From positions 62,001 to 126,000 of the forward strand of contig NZ_JAJHNP010000002.1 of NCBI RefSeq assembly GCF_020819595.1: DNA of 64,000 nucleotides, given 5' to 3'. The notes below the pieces were generated by a model. It worked only from the letters and a program-made list of their open reading frames with translations, was not told the DNA's origin and did not search any database. A program made the position numbers and the translations under genes. Shown here in pieces: positions 38,613 to 47,823 of this stretch (the stretch's first letter is position 1; every line of letters starts with the position of its first letter). The stretch is from Streptomyces barringtoniae. GTDB taxonomy: Bacteria; Actinomycetota; Actinomycetes; Streptomycetales; Streptomycetaceae.

Positions 38613-40244
38613 CGGGGCGTCGGTGACCACGACCTCTTCGATGTCGCGCTCGATCTGCTCGGACGCGGAGGCGGTCGCCTTGGCCCAGTAGTAGATGCCG
38701 AGCGAGAACACCGCGACGACCAGGATGTCCCACCACAGCGGGAGGTCACCGTTACCGCCGAAGGTGCTCAGGTAGGAGATCACGCCGATGCCCGCCAGGT
38801 AGGGGAGCAGCCACTGCGCGGCCTTGAAGTCCAGCCGCGGCGCGTTGGGCAGGTTCTTGCGGATCGCGTACCAGGCGTAGGAGCCGAGCAGCACGTAGCC
38901 GATCAGGATCGCGCAGCCCAGGCGCCACAGGGTGTCCCAGCCGGACCAGAAGATGATCAGGTTGGCGACCACGAAGGACAGCGGGGAGATGAACTTGCCG
39001 CCGGGCAGCTTGTACGGACGCTCGTGGTTCGGCAGCCGGTCCTTGAAGACGCCGTAGGCCAGCGGAGCACCCGCGTACATCAGCACGCTCGCCGAGGTGA
39101 TGAAGCTGACCAGCGTCTGCCAGCTCGGGAAGGGCAGGAAGCAGATCACGCCGGTCACGAAGGAGATCGCGAGGCCGAACCACGGCACACCGCGCGAGTC
39201 CGTCTTGGCGAACACCTTCGGCGCGTAGCCGTTCTTGGCCAGGCCGTAGGAGATGCGGGAGGTGGCCGTGGTGTAGATCAGGCCGGTGCCGCCGGGGGAG
39301 ATGATCGCGTCGGCGTACAGCACCCAAGCCAGCCATCCCAGGCCGCACAGCGTGGCGAGACCCGCCCAGGGGCCGCTGATGCCGACGTAGTCCAGGTTCG
39401 CCCAGCCCTTGGCGAAGGAGGCGTGCGGCAGGGCGCCGATGAACACGATCTGGAGCAGCAGGTAGATCACGGCGCCGATCGCGACCGAGCCGAGCGTGGC
39501 GCGCGGCAGGTCACGCTTGGGGTTGCGGCTCTCGCCGGCCAGCTGGATGGCCTGCTCGAAGCCGAGCAGCGCGAAGATGATGCCGCTGGAGCTGATGGCG
39601 CCGAGAACGCCCGCGGCGCCCTTGGGGGCGAAGCCCTCGGAGGTGAAGTTCGCCGGGTGGAAGTTGCCGATCGCGATGACGAAGATCGCCGCGAGCGGGA
39701 CCGCGATCTTCCACCAGGTGGCGGCGCTGTTGGTGTGCGCGAGGATGCGGACGCCGAGGAAGTTGACCGCGACGAACACGGCCATCAGGAGCACCGCGAC
39801 GACGATGCCGCTGGTGGTGAGCGTGCCGTTGGCGTTCTGCAGTCCGTCGGCGAAGTGCCAGTGCTTGGCGTAGCCGATCATGGCCTCGACCTCGATCGGA
39901 GCCACCGTCGCGGCCTGCAGCCAGGCGAACCAGCCGAAGGACATACCGGCCAGACCGCCGAAGGCGTAGTGCGGGTAACGGGCGGTACCGCCCGCCACCG
40001 GGAACATGCCGCCGAGCTCGGCGTGCACGAGGGCGAGCAGCACGATCGCCACGGCACCGATCATCCACGAGATGATCGCCGCGGGGCCGGCCGCCGTGAC
40101 CGCCTTCTCGGCACCGAAGAGCCAGCCGGAGCCGATGATGGAACCCACCGAAGCCCACATCAGGCCGATGAGCCCCACATCCCGGCGCAGGCCGCCGCCG
40201 GTGTCGCTTGTGGCTACCGGCGCAGCCTGGTCGACGTTCGCCAT
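38604..40244 (-). CDS. APC-superfamily amino-acid permease
   Basis: A 546-residue permease with about 12-13 transmembrane helices. The helix-1 signature WASVGSIIGSGWLFGAEKA is the unwound glycine motif that binds the amino-acid backbone; MFPVAGGTARYPHYAFGGLAG and SSSGIIFALLGFEQAIQLAGE follow. The loop after helix 6 reads GESRNPKRDLPRA, a conserved APC gate. It ends with a short acidic cytosolic tail. It is longer than the ~450-residue average because of a C-terminal pair of helices, as in YhdG/AspT-like importers. Substrate is unknown. ATG 40244 has GAGAGG about 10 nt upstream; the promoter region contains two GTTAAC hexamers (40275-40280, 40330-40335). Confidence 0.93.
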   Translation of the reverse strand: MANVDQAAPVATSDTGGGLRRDVGLIGLMWASVGSIIGSGWLFGAEKAVTAAGPAAIISWMIGAVAIVLLALVHAELGGMFPVAGGTARYPHYAFGGLAGMSFGWFAWLQAATVAPIEVEAMIGYAKHWHFADGLQNANGTLTTSGIVVAVLLMAVFVAVNFLGVRILAHTNSAATWWKIAVPLAAIFVIAIGNFHPANFTSEGFAPKGAAGVLGAISSSGIIFALLGFEQAIQLAGESRNPKRDLPRATLGSVAIGAVIYLLLQIVFIGALPHASFAKGWANLDYVGISGPWAGLATLCGLGWLAWVLYADAIISPGGTGLIYTTATSRISYGLAKNGYAPKVFAKTDSRGVPWFGLAISFVTGVICFLPFPSWQTLVSFITSASVLMYAGAPLAYGVFKDRLPNHERPYKLPGGKFISPLSFVVANLIIFWSGWDTLWRLGCAILIGYVLLGSYAWYAIRKNLPNAPRLDFKAAQWLLPYLAGIGVISYLSTFGGNGDLPLWWDILVVAVFSLGIYYWAKATASASEQIERDIEEVVVTDAPAH

Positions 40245-40455
40245 GTCTAGTGGCCTCTCAGATCTATACGCAGCGTTAACGAGCAAGGAGGCCACAGGCT
40301 AGGGAGACTTTCCGACTGAGCAAAAGAGTGTTAACCAAATTTTGACCTGGGATCTTAGGTGTCTTGGGCGCACACTCGGTTACGGCCTTGTCACAGGTCA
40401 GATGCCTGACCGGAATGTCAATATTCAGCGACGGATTGTGAGTAGAAGGAAAGAT

Positions 40456-40866
40456 TCACTGGTCCAGAAGGGGAATTTCGATGGCCGGGCAACGATCCAT
40501 GACTATGTCGAGGCCTGCCGCGCGGGTCCGCTCGTAGGCGGTTTCGTCCACGACCCCCAGCTGGAACCACACCGCCCGCGCGCCGGTGCTCACGGCCTCG
40601 TCGGCCAGCGCGCCGGCCAGCTCGCTGTTGACGAAGACGTCGACCACGTCGATCTCGAAGGGGATGTCCGCGAGGGAGGCGTACCCCGGTTCGCCGTGCA
40701 CGGTCTCCGCCTTCGGGTGTACGGGCACGATCCGCTTGCCGAACCGCTGGAGCACCCGCGCCACCCCGTACGCGGCCCGGTTCCGGTTGCCGGACAGGCC
40801 GACCACCGCCCAGGTGTCGCCCAGCTCGGTCAGGATCCTGCGGATCGTCGCTTCGTCGCCGTACAC
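40456..40866 (-). CDS. CoA-binding (YccU/DUF-type Rossmann) protein
   Basis: A 136-residue single Rossmann domain of the CoA_binding_2 family. TWAVVGLSGNRNRAAYGVAR is the glycine-rich nucleotide loop, followed by GKRIVPVHPKAETVHGEPGYASLADIP, broken here by a short turn, and ARAVWFQLGVVDETAYERTRAAGLDIVMDRCPAIE, the family's conserved C-terminus with DRCP. Homologues bind CoA or acyl-CoA and resemble the N-terminal domain of succinyl-CoA synthetase alpha; a regulatory role is presumed. GTG 40864-40866 is chosen because GGAGG lies about 7 nt upstream. Longer frames on this strand are antisense shadows of the adjacent genes. Confidence 0.9.
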   Translation of the reverse strand: MYGDEATIRRILTELGDTWAVVGLSGNRNRAAYGVARVLQRFGKRIVPVHPKAETVHGEPGYASLADIPFEIDVVDVFVNSELAGALADEAVSTGARAVWFQLGVVDETAYERTRAAGLDIVMDRCPAIEIPLLDQ

Positions 40867-40998
40867 GACCGCCTCCTCGGGCTGCGGGAACTGTTCGCCT
40901 GGGCAACAGTACGGTGGCCGGTCGGGATTCCCGCCCCGCCACCTCGCCACCGTGTCCGGAATCGGCACGAGATGCCTGCGTACGGCCGCCCGCCCGCC

Positions 40999-41004
40999 TA
41001 CGCT
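40999..41004 (+). promoter_or_regulatory. -10 element of the CysRS-like gene, leaderless type
   Basis: TACGCT, exactly 6 nt before GTG 41011; no ribosome-binding site. Confidence 0.5.
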
Positions 41005-41010
41005 CAGCCC

Positions 41011-42243
41011 GTGCTGCGCATCCTCGACGCCCGAACCGGTGAGCCCGTCACCGCCGCGCCCGCCCGGCGCGGCCTGACCCGCATCGAAGCCCACGCCTCC
41101 GGCCCCGATCCGACGGCCCTGCGCGTTCTCCTCACCGCTGACCTGCTGGTCCGCGCCCTGGAACTGGGCGGCACACCGGTCTGGCCGACCCTCGCCGCAC
41201 CCCACAGCCCCACCGACCTCCGCACCGCCGCGGCCACTCTGGCCATCCGCCCCTTCGAGGACGCCCGCGACGTCGCGTCGGGGCTGGGGGAGGCGCAGAC
41301 GCTCCACGTGACGGCCGAGCTGCCGGACGGCTCCGGAGGGGGGCCGGTGGTGTGGGTCGCGGCTGTGGAGTGGAGAGGTGAGCCGGCGGGCGGCCAGGGG
41401 ACGGATCTCGTCGAGGGGCATGCCCGCGCATCTGCCCCCGGGCATGTCCCCGAGCCCGCCCCCGGGCATGCCCGCGAATCCGGCCCCGGGCATGTCTCCG
41501 AGCCCGGCCCCAGCCACGCCGCCGAGCTCGCCACCGGGCGCGAACCCGAGTCCGCCCCTGAATCCGTCCCCGAGCCTGCGCCCGGCCTTGCCCCCGAGCC
41601 TGTCCCGGGTCGGACCGTCGAGCCTGCCCCGGGCCGTGCCCCGGAGCCTGCCGCGGGTCGGACCACCGGGCCTGTGCCCGGCCATGCTTCGGGGCCTGCG
41701 GGCCATGCCCCGGAGCCGCCCGCGGGCCAGACCGCCGAGCCTGTCCCGGGTCGGACCGTCGAGCCTGCCTTGGGCCATGCCCCGGAGCCTGTCCCGGGTC
41801 GCACCGCCGAGCCTGCCCCCGGACGCGCCCCCGAGCCGGCCCCGGCCCACGCCCCCGAGCCCACTTCCCACCCTCCGCTCGCCGTGCTCCTTTCCGGGCT
41901 CTCCGACCCCTGCGCTCTTCGGCTGGCTCTGCTGTCCGTCCCGCGCGGTGAGCCTGTGCGGCTGGACTCCGGCATGCTGGAGGAGGCCGCCGGGTGGCTG
42001 GACCGGTGGCGGCGGGCTGTGGCGAGGTGGGCGCGGCAGCCCTCGCGGCCGGTACCCGACGACGTGCGGGCGCGGCTGCGCGCCGCGTGGGAGGACGACC
42101 TCGACCTGCCCGGGGTGCTGGAGGTGCTGCGGACCGTGGAGAGCGCCGGGGATCTGCCCGACGGAGCCCGCTTCGAGACGTACGTCTACGCCGACCGTCT
42201 GCTGGCCCTCGACCTCGCCCGCGACCTGGGGAGCCTCGCGTGA
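41011..42243 (+). CDS. CysRS-like protein lacking the catalytic core, with octapeptide repeats
   Basis: A 410-residue protein without a confident family. The N-terminus (LRILDARTGEPVTAAPARRG, then TALRVLLTADLLVRALELGG) and the C-terminus (VRARLRAAWEDDLDLPGVLEVLR, YADRLLALDLARDLG) resemble the first and last parts of cysteinyl-tRNA synthetase/MshC. The class I signatures HIGH and KMSKS are absent, so no aminoacylation is expected. Residues ~140-290 are replaced by about 18 octapeptide repeats of the form P-G-x-x-x-E-P-x (PGRTVEPA, PGRAPEPA). GTG 41011 is supported by the TACGCT box 6 nt upstream. It overlaps the SixA gene by GTGA. Function unknown; a CysRS-derived regulatory or binding protein is an inference. 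Confidence 0.75.
   Translation: MLRILDARTGEPVTAAPARRGLTRIEAHASGPDPTALRVLLTADLLVRALELGGTPVWPTLAAPHSPTDLRTAAATLAIRPFEDARDVASGLGEAQTLHVTAELPDGSGGGPVVWVAAVEWRGEPAGGQGTDLVEGHARASAPGHVPEPAPGHARESGPGHVSEPGPSHAAELATGREPESAPESVPEPAPGLAPEPVPGRTVEPAPGRAPEPAAGRTTGPVPGHASGPAGHAPEPPAGQTAEPVPGRTVEPALGHAPEPVPGRTAEPAPGRAPEPAPAHAPEPTSHPPLAVLLSGLSDPCALRLALLSVPRGEPVRLDSGMLEEAAGWLDRWRRAVARWARQPSRPVPDDVRARLRAAWEDDLDLPGVLEVLRTVESAGDLPDGARFETYVYADRLLALDLARDLGSLA
41437..41868 (+). repeat. 24-bp tandem repeats coding for octapeptides
   Basis: About 18 imperfect 24-bp units inside the CysRS-like gene encode P-G-[HR]-x-x-E-P-[AV]; all keep the frame. Confidence 0.85.
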
Positions 42244-42782
42244 TCGTGCGGGCGGGCACGGGCCCGCTGCGCCGGCTGGTGGTCCTGCGGCACGCCAAGT
42301 CCGCCTGGCCCGAGGGGGTCGAGGACCACCGCAGACCGCTCGCGCCGCGCGGGCTGCGCGACGCCCCGGCCGCCGGACGCGCCCTCGCCGAGGCGGACTG
42401 CCTGCCCGACCTCGCCCTGTGCTCTCCGGCCGTACGCGCCCGCCGTACCTGGGAGCTGGCCTCCGCCGAGTGGGGCACTCCGCCGCCGGTGCGGTTCGAC
42501 CGGCGGTTGTACGCGGCCGGCGTACCGGAGCTGCTCGAGGTGGTCCGCGAGGCGTCGCCCGAGGTCGAGACACTGCTGCTGGTCGGGCACAACCCCGGTC
42601 TCGAGGAGCTGGTCCTGGAGCTGGCGCGGGACGGTCTCGACGACTCGCTGGAGCGGGTGCGGACGAAGTTCCCGACGTCCGCGATCGCCGTCCTCTCCTG
42701 GCACGGCACCGGCTGGCCCGCTCTCGGCCCCGGAACGGCTCTTCTGACCTCGGTGATCATTGCTCGCGGGAAGAAGAAGTAG
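42240..42782 (+). CDS. SixA-type histidine phosphatase
   Basis: A 180-residue histidine phosphatase (phosphoglycerate-mutase superfamily, SixA branch). The phosphohistidine motif is VVLRHAKSAWPEG with the R-H-A form typical of SixA; the second catalytic histidine is in LLLVGHNPGLEEL, with supporting Arg/Glu residues in SPAVRARRTWELA. SixA enzymes dephosphorylate histidine phosphotransfer proteins or phosphoenolpyruvate-system proteins. It starts at GTG 42240, overlapping the stop of the CysRS-like gene (GTGA), so the two are translationally coupled and probably act together. A hairpin follows at 42786-42804. Confidence 0.92.
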   Translation: MIVRAGTGPLRRLVVLRHAKSAWPEGVEDHRRPLAPRGLRDAPAAGRALAEADCLPDLALCSPAVRARRTWELASAEWGTPPPVRFDRRLYAAGVPELLEVVREASPEVETLLLVGHNPGLEELVLELARDGLDDSLERVRTKFPTSAIAVLSWHGTGWPALGPGTALLTSVIIARGKKK

Positions 42783-42785
42783 CAC

Positions 42786-42804
42786 CACGCGCGCGTAGCG
42801 CGTG
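42786..42804 (+). terminator. Hairpin after the SixA gene
   Basis: CACGCGC (42786-42792) pairs with GCGCGTG (42798-42804) around a 5-nt loop, 3 nt past the stop codon. Confidence 0.5.
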
Positions 42805-42900
42805 CCCGAGCCGCGACGACCGGGGGTACGCGCGCGTGCCCGGCCGCCCGTGGCCCCACCGTCGGCATGCGCCCGTCGCCGCCCACTCCGCGTCACCGCA

Positions 42901-42906
42901 TAGGCT
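42901..42906 (+). promoter_or_regulatory. -10 element of the YigZ gene, leaderless type
   Basis: TAGGCT, exactly 6 nt before ATG 42913. Confidence 0.5.
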
Positions 42907-42912
42907 TGCGGG

Positions 42913-43539
42913 ATGCAGGACGAGTACCGCACAGTCGCCCACGCGGGCGTGCACGAGATCGAGATCAACCGCTCCCGCTTCCTGTGCGCCCTCGCCCCGG
43001 CCGCCACCGAGCAGGAGGCGCAGGACTTCATCGCCTCCGTGCGCAAGGAGCACGCCGACGCCACCCACAACTGCTGGGCGTACGTCATCGGCGCCGACGC
43101 CTCCGTGCAGAAGGCCAGCGACGACGGTGAACCGGGCGGCACCGCCGGCGTCCCCATGCTCCAGATGCTGCTGCGCCGTGAGATGCGCTACGTCGTCGCG
43201 GTCGTCACCCGCTACTACGGAGGCGTCAAGCTCGGCGCCGGCGGACTCATCCGGGCCTACGGCGGCGCGGTCGGCGAGACCCTCGACGCACTCGGCACGA
43301 TCACCCGGCGCCGCTTCCGGCTGGCCACGGTGACCGTCGACCACCAGCGCGCCGGCAAGGTCCAGAACGACCTGCGCGCCACCGGACGCGAGGTGCGCGA
43401 CGTCCGCTACGGCGAGGCGGTCACCATCGAGATCGGCCTGCCGGACACGGACGTCGAGGCGTTCCGCGCGTGGCTCGCGGACGCGACGGCGGGCACGGCG
43501 GGCTTCGAACTGGGCGGCGAAGCCTACGGAGATGCCTGA
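42913..43539 (+). CDS. YigZ/IMPACT family protein
   Basis: A 208-residue UPF0029/IMPACT protein of the expected length. The N-terminal domain includes EIEINRSRFLCALAP, THNCWAYVIG, SDDGEPGGTAG and VTRYYGGVKLGAGGLIRAYGG, the diagnostic conserved blocks. The C-terminal ferredoxin-like DUF1949 domain (VTVDHQRAGKVQNDL to the end) resembles EF-G domain III. Eukaryotic IMPACT modulates Gcn2; bacterial YigZ proteins are linked to translation, but no activity is established. Leaderless translation is predicted from TAGGCT at 42901. It precedes, but is not coupled to, sbcD. Confidence 0.95.
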   Translation: MQDEYRTVAHAGVHEIEINRSRFLCALAPAATEQEAQDFIASVRKEHADATHNCWAYVIGADASVQKASDDGEPGGTAGVPMLQMLLRREMRYVVAVVTRYYGGVKLGAGGLIRAYGGAVGETLDALGTITRRRFRLATVTVDHQRAGKVQNDLRATGREVRDVRYGEAVTIEIGLPDTDVEAFRAWLADATAGTAGFELGGEAYGDA

Positions 43540-43631
43540 TACTCCACCTTAATCGGGCAAAAGTCACCAAAGTTGGCCTGCCGTGTCGGGTCGTTACGGG
43601 AACAACCGCCCGTGATGTCAGACCCGGCCGT

Positions 43632-43637
43632 TAGTCT
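43632..43637 (+). promoter_or_regulatory. -10 element of sbcD
   Basis: TAGTCT, 8 nt before ATG 43646. A GGGGAT between them could alternatively act as a weak ribosome-binding site. Confidence 0.4.
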
Positions 43638-43645
43638 CGGGGATC

Positions 43646-44809
43646 ATGAGACTCCTGCACACGTCCGACTGGCATCTCGGCCGGGCCTTGCACCGGGTGA
43701 ACATGCTCGGGGCCCAGGCCGAGTTCATCGGTCACCTCGTCACCACCGTGCGCGAGCACGAGGTGGACGCGGTGGTCGTGTCGGGCGACGTGTACGACCG
43801 TGCGGTGCCCCCGCTCGCCGCGGTCGAGCTGTTCGACGACGCCCTGCACCGCCTCGCGGACCTCGGCGTGCCCACGGTGATGATCTCCGGCAACCACGAC
43901 TCGGCCCGCCGGCTCGGCGTCGGCGCGGGGCTCATCGGCCGCGCGGGCATCCACCTGCGCACCGAGCCGTCGGCCGCCGGCACCCCGGTCGTGCTGGGCG
44001 ACGCCCACGGAGAGGTCGCCTTCTACGGCCTGCCCTATCTCGAACCGGCCCTGGTGAAGGACGAGTTCGAGGTGGAGAGGGCTGGCCACGAGGCCGTACT
44101 GTCCGCCGCCATGGACCGCGTCCGAGCCGACCTCGCCACGCGCGCCCCGGGGACCCGCTCGGTCGTCATCGCCCACGCCTTCGTCACCGGTGGCCAGGCC
44201 AGCGACAGCGAGCGGGACATCACCGTCGGCGGGGTCTCCGCCGTACCCGGCGGGGTCTTCGACGGCGTCGACTATGTGGCGCTCGGCCATCTGCACGGCT
44301 GCCAGACCATCACCGAGCGCGTGCGCTACTCGGGCTCACCACTCGCCTACTCCTTCTCCGAGGCCGACCACCGCAAGAGCATGTGGCTGGTCGACCTCGA
44401 CGGCGACGGCCGCGTCCACGCCGAGCGCGTCGACTGCCCGGTGCCGCGGCCGCTGGCCCGTATCAAGGGCAGGTTGGACGACCTCCTCGCCGACCCGGCG
44501 CTGGCGGGCCACGAGGACGCCTGGGTCGAGGCCACCCTCACCGACGCGGTCCGCCCCGCCGAACCCATGGCCCGCCTCACCGAGCGCTTCCCGCACACCC
44601 TCAGCCTCGTCTTCGCCCCCGAGCGCGCCCCCGACGACCCCCAGGTCTCGTACGCCCGGCGCCTCGCGGGCCGCAGCGACCAGCAGATCGCAGAGGACTT
44701 CGTCGCCCATGTGCGCGGCGCCGGGCCGGACGAACGGGAGGCGGCCGTGCTGCGCGAGGCCTTCGACGCCGTGCGCGCCGACGCCGCCGTGCGGGAGGTG
44801 GCCCGATGA
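43646..44809 (+). CDS. sbcD: Exonuclease SbcD (Mre11-type nuclease subunit)
   Basis: A 387-residue calcineurin-like metallophosphoesterase. Dinuclear metal motifs are HTSDWHLGRALHR (residues 5-17), VSGDVYDRAVPP, ISGNHDSARRLG and the late VALGHLHGCQTI. The C-terminal capping domain (residues ~270-385) includes VSYARRLAGRSDQQIAEDF. With SbcC it forms the ATP-dependent double-strand exonuclease / hairpin endonuclease that clears stalled forks and cleaves palindromes, which is relevant in a window rich in palindromic repeats. The stop overlaps the sbcC start (ATGA). Start at ATG 43646 matches the family exactly. Confidence 0.97.
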   Translation: MRLLHTSDWHLGRALHRVNMLGAQAEFIGHLVTTVREHEVDAVVVSGDVYDRAVPPLAAVELFDDALHRLADLGVPTVMISGNHDSARRLGVGAGLIGRAGIHLRTEPSAAGTPVVLGDAHGEVAFYGLPYLEPALVKDEFEVERAGHEAVLSAAMDRVRADLATRAPGTRSVVIAHAFVTGGQASDSERDITVGGVSAVPGGVFDGVDYVALGHLHGCQTITERVRYSGSPLAYSFSEADHRKSMWLVDLDGDGRVHAERVDCPVPRPLARIKGRLDDLLADPALAGHEDAWVEATLTDAVRPAEPMARLTERFPHTLSLVFAPERAPDDPQVSYARRLAGRSDQQIAEDFVAHVRGAGPDEREAAVLREAFDAVRADAAVREVAR

Positions 44810-47796
44810 GGCTGCACCGGATCGACATCACCGCCTTCGGGCCCTTCGGCGGCTCCCAGAGCGTCGACTTCGACGCCCTGTCCACCGCCGGGCTCTTCCT
44901 GCTGCACGGCCCCACCGGCGCCGGCAAGACCTCCGTCCTGGACGCCGTCTGCTACGCCCTGTACGGCTCCGTCCCCGGCGCCCGGCAGAACGGCCAGGGC
45001 ATGAACCTGCGCAGCGACCACGCCGAGCCGGGCACCCGTACCGAGGTCCGCCTGGACCTCACCGTCGCCGGACGCCGCCTCGAGATCACCCGGCAGCCGC
45101 CCTGGGAGCGGACCAAACTGCGCGGCACGGGCACGACCGTCGACAAGGCCCAGACCTGGCTGCGCGAGTACGACGCCACCACCGGCACCTGGAAGGACCG
45201 CAGCCGCTCCCACCAGGAGATCGGCGAGGAGATCACCCAGCTTCTCGGCATGAGCCGCGAGCAGTTCTGCCAGGTCGTGCTGCTGCCCCAGGGCGACTTC
45301 GCCCGCTTCCTGCGCGCCGACGCGGAGGCCCGTGGGCGGCTGCTGGGCCGCCTCTTCGACACCCAGCGCTTCGCCGACGTCGAGAAGCGCCTCGCCGAGC
45401 GCCGCCGGGCCACCGAGGCACGCGTGCGTGAGGGCGACGCGACGCTGCTCGCCGACGCCCACCGCATGCAGCAGGAGGCGGGCGAGGCCATGGAGCTGCC
45501 CGAGCTGGCCCCCGGTGACCCGGGCCTGGCCGACGCCGTCCTCGGTGCCGCCGCCGTCGCCCGCGCCACCGCCCGCGAACGCCTCACCGTCGCCCACTGC
45601 CGGCTCGCCGCCGCCGAATCCGCCCACGCCGCGACCCGGCGCGCCCTGGACGACGTACGCGAACTCGCCCGCCTGCAGAGCCGGTTCGCCGAGGCTCAGC
45701 GGCGCGCCGAGCGGCTGCAGGAGCGGGCCGGCGCCCATCACGAGGCCCAGCGGCGCATGGAGCGGTCCCGCAAGGCGGAGGCGGTCGCGCCCGCCCTGGA
45801 GCTGCGGGAGGCGGCCGAGGAGGAGCACCGCAGGGCGGCCGCGGCCGAGGCACGCGCGCGTGGCATGCTCCCCGGCTCCTACGCCGACGCAGGGGCGGCC
45901 GGACTCGCCGCCGCCGCGCGCCGGGCGGCCGAGGAACTGGGCGGCCTGGACGCGGCCCGGCGCGCCGAGCGGCGACTCGCCGGGCTGGCCGAGGAGCGGT
46001 CCGGGCTCGACCGCCAGGAGCGCGCCGACGAGGACGTGCTGCGCGAGGCCGAGGCATGGCTCGCCGAGTGGGACGCCACCCGTGCGGCGCTGCAGTCCCG
46101 TGTCGACTCCGCGCAGGAGGCTGCCACCCGCGCCGAACAGCTCGCCGTCCAGCGGGAACCGATGCGCGGGCGCCTCGAAGCGGCCCGCACCCGCGACCAG
46201 CTGGCCGCGGACCTGGAGCAGGCACGCCAGCAGGCACTCGCCTCCGAGCAACGCGCCCTCGACGCCCGCGCCCACTGGCTGGACCTCAAGGAACAGCGCC
46301 TGAACGGCATCGCCGCCGAACTGGCCGCCCACCTCACGGACGGTGAGCCCTGCGCCGTCTGCGGAGCCACCGAACACCCGGCGCCGGCCCGCAAGGTCGC
46401 CGGACACGTCGACCGCGAGACCGAGGACCGGGCCCTCGCCGCCTTCCAGCGTGCAGAGGAGCAGCACACCGAGGACGGGCGGCGACTCGGTGTGGTCCGG
46501 GAGGCCCTGGCCGCCGCCACCGCCGAGGCCGGCGACGCACCCACCGCCCAACTCGAAGCGCATGCCGCCGAGTTGGAGCAGGAGTACGCCCGCGCCCGCC
46601 GCGACGCCTCGGCGCTGCACGCCGCCCACGAGGAGCTGCGGCGCGCCGAACACGAACGCGAGCGGCGCCTCGCCGACCGCCAGCAGGCCGCCGTACGGGC
46701 CGCCTCCCGGCTCACCCGCCGCGAGACCCTGGAACGCGAACAGGAAGAGCTGGAAGCCGAGTTGACCAAGGCACGCGGCGGCTCCGGCAGCGTGGCCGCG
46801 CGTGCCGCGCAGCTGGAGCGGCAGGCGGCGCTGCTCACCGACGCCGCCGACGCGGTACGCGCCGCCGAGGACGCCGCCCAGCGCCTGAAGGACGCCGACG
46901 CCCGCCTCGCCGACGCCGCCTACCGGGCCGGTTTCGACACCCCGCAGGCCGCGGCCGCCGCCCTCCTGGACGCCGCGGCCCACCGCGAGCTGCAGCACCG
47001 CCTCGACGCCTGGCAGGCCGAGGAGGCCGCCGTACGCGCGGTGCTGGCGGAGGCCGACACCGCGGCCGCCGCCCAGCACCCGCCCGCCGACCCGGCCACG
47101 GCCGAGCGCGCGGCCGCCACGGCCGAACACCGGCTGCGCGAGGCGGCGTCCGCGCGCGACGCGGCGGCCCGCTCCTGCGCCGAGCTGGACCGCCTCTCCG
47201 CGCGCGCCACCGAGGCCGTACGCAGGCTCGCCCCGCTCCGCGAGGAGTACGACCGGATCGCCCGCCTCGCCGCCCTCAGCGCGGGCACCTCCGCCGACAA
47301 CGAACGCAAGATGCGCCTGGAGTCGTATGTGCTCGCGGCCCGCCTGGAGCAGGTCGCCGCCGCCGCGACCGCCCGGCTGCAGCGCATGTCGTCGGGCCGC
47401 TACACCCTCGTCCACTCCGACGACCGCACCGGGCGCGGCCGCAGCGGGCTCGGGCTGCACGTGGTCGACGCCTGGACCGGACGCGAACGCGACACCGCCA
47501 CACTCTCCGGCGGCGAGACCTTCTTCGCCTCCCTCGCCCTCGCCCTCGGCCTCGCGGACGTCGTCACCGACGAGGCCGGCGGCGTCCGCCTCGACACGCT
47601 GTTCATCGACGAGGGCTTCGGCAGCCTCGACGACCAGACCCTGGACGAGGTCCTCGACGTCCTCGACTCCCTGCGCGAACGCGACCGCAGCGTCGGCATC
47701 GTCAGCCACGTGCCCGACCTGCGCCGCCGCATCCACGCCCAGCTGGAGGTCGTCAAGGGCAGGTCGGGGTCGGTGCTGCGGCAGCGGGGTGTCTGA
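44806..47796 (+). CDS. sbcC: Exonuclease SbcC (Rad50-type ATPase subunit)
   Basis: A 996-residue SMC-like ATPase. The N-terminal ABC half has Walker A GPTGAGKTS (about residues 35-43) and a Q-loop QVVLLPQGDFARFLRA. Two long Ala/Arg/Glu-rich coiled-coil arms flank the zinc hook C-x-x-C at Cys516-Cys519 (EPCAVCGATEHPAP). The C-terminal half has the ABC signature TLSGGETFFASLALALGL and Walker B TLFIDEGFGSLDDQTLDE. The complex with SbcD tethers and resects DNA ends. Length is typical for actinobacteria. Translationally coupled to sbcD; it ends 28 nt from the convergent Lrp gene. Long frames on the opposite strand are shadows. Confidence 0.97.
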   Translation: MRLHRIDITAFGPFGGSQSVDFDALSTAGLFLLHGPTGAGKTSVLDAVCYALYGSVPGARQNGQGMNLRSDHAEPGTRTEVRLDLTVAGRRLEITRQPPWERTKLRGTGTTVDKAQTWLREYDATTGTWKDRSRSHQEIGEEITQLLGMSREQFCQVVLLPQGDFARFLRADAEARGRLLGRLFDTQRFADVEKRLAERRRATEARVREGDATLLADAHRMQQEAGEAMELPELAPGDPGLADAVLGAAAVARATARERLTVAHCRLAAAESAHAATRRALDDVRELARLQSRFAEAQRRAERLQERAGAHHEAQRRMERSRKAEAVAPALELREAAEEEHRRAAAAEARARGMLPGSYADAGAAGLAAAARRAAEELGGLDAARRAERRLAGLAEERSGLDRQERADEDVLREAEAWLAEWDATRAALQSRVDSAQEAATRAEQLAVQREPMRGRLEAARTRDQLAADLEQARQQALASEQRALDARAHWLDLKEQRLNGIAAELAAHLTDGEPCAVCGATEHPAPARKVAGHVDRETEDRALAAFQRAEEQHTEDGRRLGVVREALAAATAEAGDAPTAQLEAHAAELEQEYARARRDASALHAAHEELRRAEHERERRLADRQQAAVRAASRLTRRETLEREQEELEAELTKARGGSGSVAARAAQLERQAALLTDAADAVRAAEDAAQRLKDADARLADAAYRAGFDTPQAAAAALLDAAAHRELQHRLDAWQAEEAAVRAVLAEADTAAAAQHPPADPATAERAAATAEHRLREAASARDAAARSCAELDRLSARATEAVRRLAPLREEYDRIARLAALSAGTSADNERKMRLESYVLAARLEQVAAAATARLQRMSSGRYTLVHSDDRTGRGRSGLGLHVVDAWTGRERDTATLSGGETFFASLALALGLADVVTDEAGGVRLDTLFIDEGFGSLDDQTLDEVLDVLDSLRERDRSVGIVSHVPDLRRRIHAQLEVVKGRSGSVLRQRGV

Positions 47797-47823
47797 CGGG
47801 GCATGAACCCCCGCTGGACCGGG

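Noticed and set aside
44347..47736. An 1129-codon open frame antisense to sbcC
   Set aside because: High third-position GC keeps the opposite strand open. The composition is low-complexity and sbcC carries all ABC and zinc-hook motifs.
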